Positions 58,812 to 64,000 of a stretch of DNA of 64,000 bases are shown here, one piece after another. Origin of the DNA: Glaciecola sp. HTCC2999 (GTDB lineage: Bacteria; Pseudomonadota; Gammaproteobacteria; Enterobacterales; Alteromonadaceae). The notes beneath the pieces were generated by a model, which saw only the letters and a list, made by a program, of their open reading frames with translations, searched no databases and was not told where the DNA came from. The stretch is taken from positions 102,265-166,264 of the forward strand of contig NZ_DS989814.1 of NCBI RefSeq assembly GCF_000155775.1, written 5' to 3'. Positions within the stretch are counted from its first letter, which is position 1; each line of letters opens with the position of its first letter. The position numbers and the translations under genes are program-made.

Positions 58812-59150
58812 ATGACTCAGATAATATTTTTACCTCATGAAGAATTATGTCCAGATGGTGCAGTACTAGAAGCGAACAAGGGTGATTCTGTATTAGATGT
58901 AGCGTTAAAAAACGGTATCGGTATAGAACATGCCTGTGAAAAATCATGTGCGTGCACGACTTGTCATATTATTGTACGTGAAGGATTTGATTCACTTGCG
59001 GAAAGTGATGAGTTAGAAGATGATTTATTAGATAAAGCGTGGGGTCTAGAGCCTGAATCTCGTTTAGGCTGTCAGGCATTCGTCAATGATCAAGATCTGG
59101 TTGTGGAAATTCCGAAGTACACACTCAATCATGCTAGTGAAGATCACTAG
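58812..59150 (+). CDS. fdx: [2Fe-2S] ferredoxin Fdx (isc type)
   Basis: 112 residues of the adrenodoxin-like class. The cluster ligands are CEKSCACTTC (three Cys near 43, 48/49 and 51 region) and GCQ near 88. It donates electrons to cluster assembly on IscU. It is the last isc gene present: iscX, which follows fdx in E. coli, is missing, and ndk begins 98 bp later. Confidence 0.97.
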   Translation: MTQIIFLPHEELCPDGAVLEANKGDSVLDVALKNGIGIEHACEKSCACTTCHIIVREGFDSLAESDELEDDLLDKAWGLEPESRLGCQAFVNDQDLVVEIPKYTLNHASEDH

Positions 59151-59248
59151 CGTAAAAATAATAAATCATTAGTGTTTTTATGTAGTTTTGCATATAATCA
59201 CGCAAAATTTAGAGTCAAACGACACAAACTATTTAATTGGAGCCCATC

Positions 59249-59680
59249 ATGGCATTGGAAAGAACTTTTTCTATTATTAAACCTGACGCAGTTGCTAAAA
59301 ACGTAATCGGCGCTATCTACAACCGTTTTGAATCAGCAGGTCTTCGTATTGTTGCTTCTAAAATGGTACATTTGAGCAAAGAGCAAGCGGAAGGTTTTTA
59401 TGCAGAGCATAAAGAGCGTCCTTTCTTTGGTGCATTAGTCTCTTTCATGACTTCTGGTCCTGTCATGGTTCAAGTACTTGAAGGTGAAAATGCAGTGGTT
59501 AAGAACCGTGAGATTATGGGTGCAACTAACCCAGCAGAAGCGGCAGCAGGCACACTCCGTGCTGACTACGCTGAGTCAATTGACGAAAATGCCGTTCACG
59601 GTTCAGATGCACCTGAGTCTGCAGCTCGCGAAATTGCATATTTCTTCTCTGACGAAGAAGTTTGCCCACGCACTCGCTAA
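59249..59680 (+). CDS. ndk: Nucleoside diphosphate kinase Ndk
   Basis: 143 residues from the ATG at 59249, preceded by GGAG; an ATG four codons upstream falls before that site. Ndk moves the gamma phosphate of ATP to other nucleoside diphosphates through a phosphohistidine. The active-site His is in [12 protein letters not shown] near 117. The phosphate-binding N-terminus [12 protein letters not shown] is intact. A TATAAT at 59193-59198 may be its -10. A terminator follows. Confidence 0.98.
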   Translation: MALERTFSIIKPDAVAKNVIGAIYNRFESAGLRIVASKMVHLSKEQAEGFYAEHKERPFFGALVSFMTSGPVMVQVLEGENAVVKNREIMGATNPAEAAAGTLRADYAESIDENAVHGSDAPESAAREIAYFFSDEEVCPRTR

Positions 59681-59698
59681 GCGCTCAAAAATTGTTGT

Positions 59699-59725
59699 AA
59701 AGGGAGCTTAATGCTCCCTTTTTCG
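59699..59725 (+). terminator. Intrinsic terminator after ndk
   Basis: AAAGGGAGC and GCTCCCTTT form a GC-rich stem with a short TTAAT loop, followed by further T residues. It separates ndk from rlmN. Confidence 0.88.
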
Positions 59726-59773
59726 TTTGTTACATTGTGACTATTTTATTGTTTACTTAATTAGGCCAACCAT

Positions 59774-60943
59774 ATGACTACGGTTACCGTTACTCCCGAT
59801 AATAATGCTTCGCAAGCACCTACCAAGAAAACCAACTTGTTGGATTTGACTCGCTCTGGTATGCGTGAATTTTTATCATCAATTGGAGAGAAGCCGTTTC
59901 GTGCGGACCAAATTATGCAATGGATTTATCACCATGGCGTAAGCTCTGTTGATGAAATGTCGAATATTAACAAACAGCTTAAAGCTAAACTGAACACTCA
60001 TGCAGAAATTGTCGCACCTGAGATTGCTTACCAACAAAATGCGACGGATGGCACGATCAAATTTGCGTTAACTTTAAACGGTGGCCAAGAAGTTGAAGCG
60101 GTATGGATCCCTGAGACAGACCGAGCCACTTTATGTGTTTCATCGCAAGTCGGTTGTGCCTTAGAGTGCACATTTTGTTCTACTGCACAGCAAGGTTTCA
60201 ACCGTAACTTATCGGTAAGTGAAATTATTGGTCAAGTCTGGCGTGTCGCAACGACAATCGGCTTATCAAAAGATACAGCAAAACGACCCATTACCAACGT
60301 AGTCATGATGGGAATGGGCGAGCCGTTATTGAATCTTAAAAATGTCGTACCCGCGATGGAATTAATGATGGATGATTATGGCTTTGGTTTATCTAAACGC
60401 CGAGTCACTTTATCAACATCGGGTGTAGTGCCAGCATTAGATATGCTAGGTGACCAAATTGATGTGGCACTTGCTATATCACTGCACGCACCGAATGACA
60501 CATTGCGTGATGAAATCGTACCGGTGAATAAAAAGTACAATATTGAAACTTTTTTAGCCGGTGTTCGTCGATATTTAGACAAATCCAAAGCGAATCAAGG
60601 TAAGGTCACAGTCGAATATGTCATGCTATCGCACATTAATGACAGTACGGATCAAGCCCATGAGTTAGCAAAAGTGCTATCAGGCACCCCGTGTAAGATT
60701 AATTTAATTCCATTTAATCCATACCCAGGATCACCCTATACATGTTCGAGTAACTCTCGTATTGACCGTTTTTCTAAAGTATTGATGGCGGCAGGATATA
60801 CCGTTATGGTCCGTAAAACTCGTGGTGATGATATTGATGCAGCGTGCGGACAGTTAGTCGGTGATGTTGTTGACCGCACAAAACGTATGCTTAAAAAACA
60901 GTTAAAAGGTCAACCAATTTCAGTTAAAGTAGAAAAAGAATAA
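59774..60943 (+). CDS. rlmN: 23S rRNA/tRNA C2-adenine methyltransferase RlmN
   Basis: 389 residues. RlmN is a radical SAM enzyme that methylates C2 of A2503 in 23S rRNA and A37 in some tRNAs. The cluster cysteines are Cys128, Cys132 and Cys135 in [15 protein letters not shown]; the second catalytic Cys is in DIDAACGQL near 363. The N-terminal helical RNA-binding domain is at about 20-90. rlmN-pilW-rodZ-ispG is a conserved gammaproteobacterial order. Confidence 0.98.
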   Translation: MTTVTVTPDNNASQAPTKKTNLLDLTRSGMREFLSSIGEKPFRADQIMQWIYHHGVSSVDEMSNINKQLKAKLNTHAEIVAPEIAYQQNATDGTIKFALTLNGGQEVEAVWIPETDRATLCVSSQVGCALECTFCSTAQQGFNRNLSVSEIIGQVWRVATTIGLSKDTAKRPITNVVMMGMGEPLLNLKNVVPAMELMMDDYGFGLSKRRVTLSTSGVVPALDMLGDQIDVALAISLHAPNDTLRDEIVPVNKKYNIETFLAGVRRYLDKSKANQGKVTVEYVMLSHINDSTDQAHELAKVLSGTPCKINLIPFNPYPGSPYTCSSNSRIDRFSKVLMAAGYTVMVRKTRGDDIDAACGQLVGDVVDRTKRMLKKQLKGQPISVKVEKE

Positions 60944-60979
60944 GCCATTGAAGGCATTTTGTTTAAGGTAGAACAAAGT

Positions 60980-61987
60980 ATGTGGAAAGCTGTCAACGTT
61001 ATTGTGCTAATGAGCATCTTATGTGGTTGTATGAGCATTCAAACAGGAAACTCCAACACGGTACCTGATCCTTTAGCTGCTGCGAAAAATCGCTTAACAT
61101 TAGGTTTGACCTATTTACGGTCCAACAATTTCCAACAAGCAAAATTTAACATTGATAAAGCGTTGGATTTTGCTCCTCGATATGCAGAGGCCCATTATGG
61201 TCTGGCCTATTACTATCAAAAAGTAGATGAAAATAAACTGGCTGATGAAAGCTACCTAGTGGCGATAAATTTAGACCCTAACAATGCAGAGATAGCGAAC
61301 TCATACGGTGCCTTTTTGTGTACACAAACACGTTACTCTGAGGCGCAAGCGTATTTCAATTTAGCGATTAATAACCCAAGTTATTTATCGACTTCTCAAA
61401 GCTATGAAAATTTAGCGATTTGTAGTCAGTCTCAAGGTGATATTACGGCTGCGATTGATTACTTAAATAGAGCGTTAAACTTTGAACCTACTCGTCAAAC
61501 AAGTTTATATTTATTGGCGGAATTATATGCATCGAAAAATCAGCATGAAAAGGCCCTGGCGACGATTACTACTTATGAGCGTATCTTAGGGCCTAACCCC
61601 GATTCCATGTTTTTAAGTTTTGAAATAGAGCTATCACAAGGTGATCAACGAAAAGCCCAACAAATCCTTGATACTTTGGCGTCTGGATATCCTGAACATC
61701 CCAATACTATTTTAGCCAAACAACAACTAGCAGCATTCGTTAAGCACATGGTAAAACAGAGGTCATCAGCGGTTTCTAGCATAGTTCCAGATGATCTTGA
61801 TAATGCAAGTTTGAATCATCAAGAAACAAATGCTACTCCCAGTATTCATACCTTAGCGAAAGGTGAAACACTCTATCGTTTATCACGTGTTTATAATGTA
61901 TCTGTGTCTGATATCATGTCATGGAATAATATTAAACAAACAGATACTTTATCCATTGGTATAAAACTCATTGTTGGTTACAATTAA
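60980..61987 (+). CDS. pilW: Type IV pilus biogenesis lipoprotein PilW/PilF with C-terminal LysM domain
   Basis: 335 residues from the ATG at 60980; a TTG seven codons earlier lacks support. A lipoprotein signal ends in lipobox LCGC (Cys near 17). TPR repeats run from about 38 to 240 (SNNFQQAKFNIDKALDFAPRYAEAHYGLAYYY is the first, split over helices). A Ser/Asn-rich linker leads to a LysM domain at about 290-333 (HTLAKGETLYRLSR...LSIGIKLIV). PilW/PilF is the outer-membrane pilotin needed for PilQ secretin assembly. Most members I know end after the TPRs at about 250 residues, so the murein-binding LysM is an addition. Confidence 0.88.
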   Translation: MWKAVNVIVLMSILCGCMSIQTGNSNTVPDPLAAAKNRLTLGLTYLRSNNFQQAKFNIDKALDFAPRYAEAHYGLAYYYQKVDENKLADESYLVAINLDPNNAEIANSYGAFLCTQTRYSEAQAYFNLAINNPSYLSTSQSYENLAICSQSQGDITAAIDYLNRALNFEPTRQTSLYLLAELYASKNQHEKALATITTYERILGPNPDSMFLSFEIELSQGDQRKAQQILDTLASGYPEHPNTILAKQQLAAFVKHMVKQRSSAVSSIVPDDLDNASLNHQETNATPSIHTLAKGETLYRLSRVYNVSVSDIMSWNNIKQTDTLSIGIKLIVGYN

Positions 61988-62033
61988 CTCAACTTTATAG
62001 CGTCGTTATTATTGAAAGGAAATATCAATCCTC

Positions 62034-63164
62034 ATGACAGAATCCAGCCAAATGGAAACACCATTAGATTCACCTGGCTTATTACTGGCTGAAGCTCGTC
62101 GAGCTAAACAGTTATCTACTGATGACGTTGCAAAACGATTGTGCTTAAAAGTGAATATCATTGAAGCGTTAGAAAAAGATGAATTACTTCCCAGTATTTC
62201 GTTAACGTTCATTAAAGGGTATACACGCTCATATGCGAAATTATTAGGCTTAGATGAAGTACATATCATTACATTATTTAATGATTTTCACGCGAGTGAA
62301 ACACTAATAGCTCCTAAAAAAATGCAAAGCTTTTCCCGTAAAGTTGCCAAAGAAAATAACGATTCTCGTTGGATGTTGGTCACTTATAGTTTAATTGCAG
62401 TTGTACTGATTTTGATTGTCATTTGGTGGAGCCAACAAAATTCTGAAAACTTCTTTGCATCACCTAGTTCTGTTCCTGCGTTGAATAGCAGTGAGGCCGA
62501 CCTTCCTGTCGCATCGACAACTGAGCAGCTTCAAAATACCAGTACAATACCGTCTAATTTAAATGAGAAGCAAACAACAAATTCTCTAGACTCTGTTGAT
62601 TCCATCTCTTCTAATGGTGATTTAGCTGGCAACCTTCCAGAGGAGTCAATTCTGACCGAGTCACTTCTGACGGAGACACTTCCGACGGAGACATCCTCAC
62701 TCGAAGAACCATCGGTTGCAATGTTAACTGAACAGAATAATTCTCTAGAATCTAATGATTTAAATCAGGTTGAACAAGAAACGATCCCTGATTTTGTCCC
62801 AGACAAGGTCCAAGGGAATATTGCACAAGTACTCGACTTACTTGAAAATGATGCTCCTGACGTGGAATCTGAATTACGTTTATTTGATGATGATATGTCA
62901 GCATCAAATGATGTGGAGATTGTCGAATTAATGTTTACTTTTAGTAATGATTGTTGGATAAAAATTACCGACGCAACCGGCAATGACATTGCTTATGGCG
63001 TGAAAAAACAAGGACGCGTTATGCCAGTGAGTGGGCAGCCTCCTTTTTCAGTCATTCTTGGCGCTCCTGCCTCTGTAAAAGTTAACTATGCTGGTGAGCC
63101 AGTGGATATCTCATTTTTACCATCAGACCGTACCGGTCGTTTTGTGTTACCGTTACAGGAATAA
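62034..63164 (+). CDS. rodZ: Cytoskeletal shape protein RodZ
   Basis: 376 residues. A helix-turn-helix XRE-type cytosolic domain at about 12-80 binds MreB, one membrane helix lies at about 115-133 ([18 protein letters not shown]), followed by a long Ser/Thr/Glu-rich periplasmic linker and a C-terminal DUF4115 beta domain at about 295-375 ([19 protein letters not shown]). RodZ couples MreB filaments to the wall elongation machinery. The linker contains four pentapeptide repeats encoded by a 15-bp tandem repeat. It ends 5 bp before ispG. Confidence 0.95.
   Translation: MTESSQMETPLDSPGLLLAEARRAKQLSTDDVAKRLCLKVNIIEALEKDELLPSISLTFIKGYTRSYAKLLGLDEVHIITLFNDFHASETLIAPKKMQSFSRKVAKENNDSRWMLVTYSLIAVVLILIVIWWSQQNSENFFASPSSVPALNSSEADLPVASTTEQLQNTSTIPSNLNEKQTTNSLDSVDSISSNGDLAGNLPEESILTESLLTETLPTETSSLEEPSVAMLTEQNNSLESNDLNQVEQETIPDFVPDKVQGNIAQVLDLLENDAPDVESELRLFDDDMSASNDVEIVELMFTFSNDCWIKITDATGNDIAYGVKKQGRVMPVSGQPPFSVILGAPASVKVNYAGEPVDISFLPSDRTGRFVLPLQE
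62636..62695 (+). repeat. 15-bp tandem repeat in the rodZ linker
   Basis: Four imperfect 15-base units (62636-62650, 62651-62665, 62666-62680, 62681-62695) encode [15 protein letters not shown] and LPTET approximately. The first unit is the most diverged. The unit is a multiple of three, so copy changes alter linker length without frameshift. Confidence 0.75.
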
Positions 63165-63169
63165 CGATT

Positions 63170-64000
63170 ATGTTTGCAGAATCCCCCATCACTCGTCGTA
63201 AGTCTCTACGGATCAATGTTGGTAATGTCCCTATTGGGGATGGTGCGCCAATCGCGGTGCAATCGATGACCAATACACCGACGACCGATGTCGCCGCAAC
63301 TGTTGATCAAATTAATCGTATCGTAGCAGTAGGTGGCGATATTGTTCGAGTATCTGTGCCGACGATGGAAGCGGCTGAAGCGTTTAAATTAATTAAACAA
63401 CAAGTGTCTGTCCCTTTAGTCGCAGATATTCATTTCGATTATCGTATTGCCTTAAAAGTAGCCGAATATGGGGTGGATTGCTTACGTATTAATCCTGGTA
63501 ATATTGGCAATATGGATCGTGTCCGTTCAGTGGTGGATTGTGCCAAAGATAAAAATATTCCAATTAGGATTGGGGTGAATGGCGGTTCATTAGAAAAAGA
63601 CCTTCAGGAAAAATATGGGGAGCCGACGCCTGCCGCACTGGTAGAGTCAGCTATGCGTCATGTTGATATTCTCGACAAATTAAACTTTGATCAATTCAAA
63701 ATCTCGGTTAAAGCATCTGATGTTTTTTTAGCCGTTGGGGCATATCGTGAATTAGCCAAACAAATCATCCAACCATTGCATCTAGGCATCACTGAAGCTG
63801 GCGGAATGCGTTCAGGTTCTGTCAAAAGTGCGGTTGGTTTGGGGATGTTATTGGCTGAAGGGATTGGTGACACATTACGCGTGTCGTTGGCAGCGGATCC
63901 CGTTGAAGAAATTAAAGTAGGTTTTGACATTTTAAAATCGTTGCGAATTCGTTCTCGTGGGATTAATTTTATTGCTTGTCCGAGTTGTTCTCGTCAAGAA
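63170..64000 (+). CDS. ispG: 4-hydroxy-3-methylbut-2-enyl diphosphate synthase IspG (cut by window edge)
   Basis: The first 277 residues are present and the frame is open to the last base. IspG reduces methylerythritol cyclodiphosphate to HMBPP with a [4Fe-4S] cluster in the MEP isoprenoid pathway. Visible motifs are [21 protein letters not shown] at the start, VADIHFDY near 85-92, [10 protein letters not shown] near 107-116, [10 protein letters not shown] near 142-151 and the first two cluster cysteines in ACPSCSRQE at the edge. The catalytic C-terminal residues lie outside the window. Its cluster depends on the isc genes just upstream. Confidence 0.97.
   Translation, partial: MFAESPITRRKSLRINVGNVPIGDGAPIAVQSMTNTPTTDVAATVDQINRIVAVGGDIVRVSVPTMEAAEAFKLIKQQVSVPLVADIHFDYRIALKVAEYGVDCLRINPGNIGNMDRVRSVVDCAKDKNIPIRIGVNGGSLEKDLQEKYGEPTPAALVESAMRHVDILDKLNFDQFKISVKASDVFLAVGAYRELAKQIIQPLHLGITEAGGMRSGSVKSAVGLGMLLAEGIGDTLRVSLAADPVEEIKVGFDILKSLRIRSRGINFIACPSCSRQE

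Overview
This 64 kb window is chromosomal housekeeping DNA from a low-GC (roughly 40% by eye) gammaproteobacterium. Gene orders such as ftsQAZ-lpxC-M23-secA-mutT, ampDE-pdhR-aceEF-lpd, ygfB-pepP-ubiH, queA-tgt-yajC-secDF and iscRSUA-hscBA-fdx-ndk-rlmN-pilW-rodZ-ispG point to the Alteromonadales/Vibrionales side of the class, probably a marine bacterium. I cannot name the genus from sequence alone. I see no prophage, IS element, CRISPR array, rRNA or tRNA. The one RNA gene I recognise is 6S RNA.

Layout. 1-7.9 kb (+): end of the division/cell-wall cluster (ftsQ partial, ftsA, ftsZ), lpxC with its own consensus promoter, an M23 peptidase where enterics have secM, secA and mutT. 7.9-14.8 kb (-): aspartoacylase, yacG, zapD, coaE, pilD, pilC, a type IV pilin, nadC and a retropepsin-like protease; pilB is absent from its usual place between pilin and pilC. 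14.9-23.5 kb (+): ampD, ampE, then pdhR with a PdhR operator and the pyruvate dehydrogenase genes aceE, aceF and lpd; aceF carries a frameshift that separates the catalytic DHR motif from the rest of the protein. 23.5-29.7 kb: a DUF1289 protein, a DUF481 outer-membrane protein, then on the minus strand 6S RNA, ribokinase, nucleoside hydrolase, fau, rpiA and serA. The nucleoside hydrolase, ribokinase and RpiA form a nucleoside-to-pentose-phosphate route.

29.8-34.5 kb (+): ygfB, pepP, ubiH and an orphan polyprenyl-phosphate sugar-1-phosphate transferase. 34.6-39.6 kb (-): the glyoxylate shunt (aceA, a LysR regulator, glcB), with dyad-symmetric elements upstream of all three genes. 40.0-45.4 kb: a lipoprotein of the alkaline phosphatase family, convergent with a compact five-gene minus-strand operon encoding a TVGYGD potassium channel with an RCK domain, a DUF350 membrane protein, a DUF1190 lipoprotein ending in Gly-Gly, a glutathionylspermidine-synthase-like ATP-grasp ligase and a VC0807-type membrane protein. 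This operon is the best candidate here for an incompletely described system: the ligase may modify the C-terminal glycine of the lipoprotein.

45.6-51.0 kb (+): queA, tgt, yajC, secD and secF, with a strong intrinsic-terminator hairpin between yajC and secD. 51.2-52 kb (-): suhB. 52.2-64 kb (+): trmJ, cysE, the isc iron-sulfur operon behind two abutting 25-bp IscR boxes (iscX missing), ndk, rlmN, a PilW/PilF lipoprotein with an extra C-terminal LysM domain, rodZ and the start of ispG. Several starts were moved inward from the longest open frame on the basis of ribosome-binding sites, stop/start overlaps or family N-termini; each case is noted.
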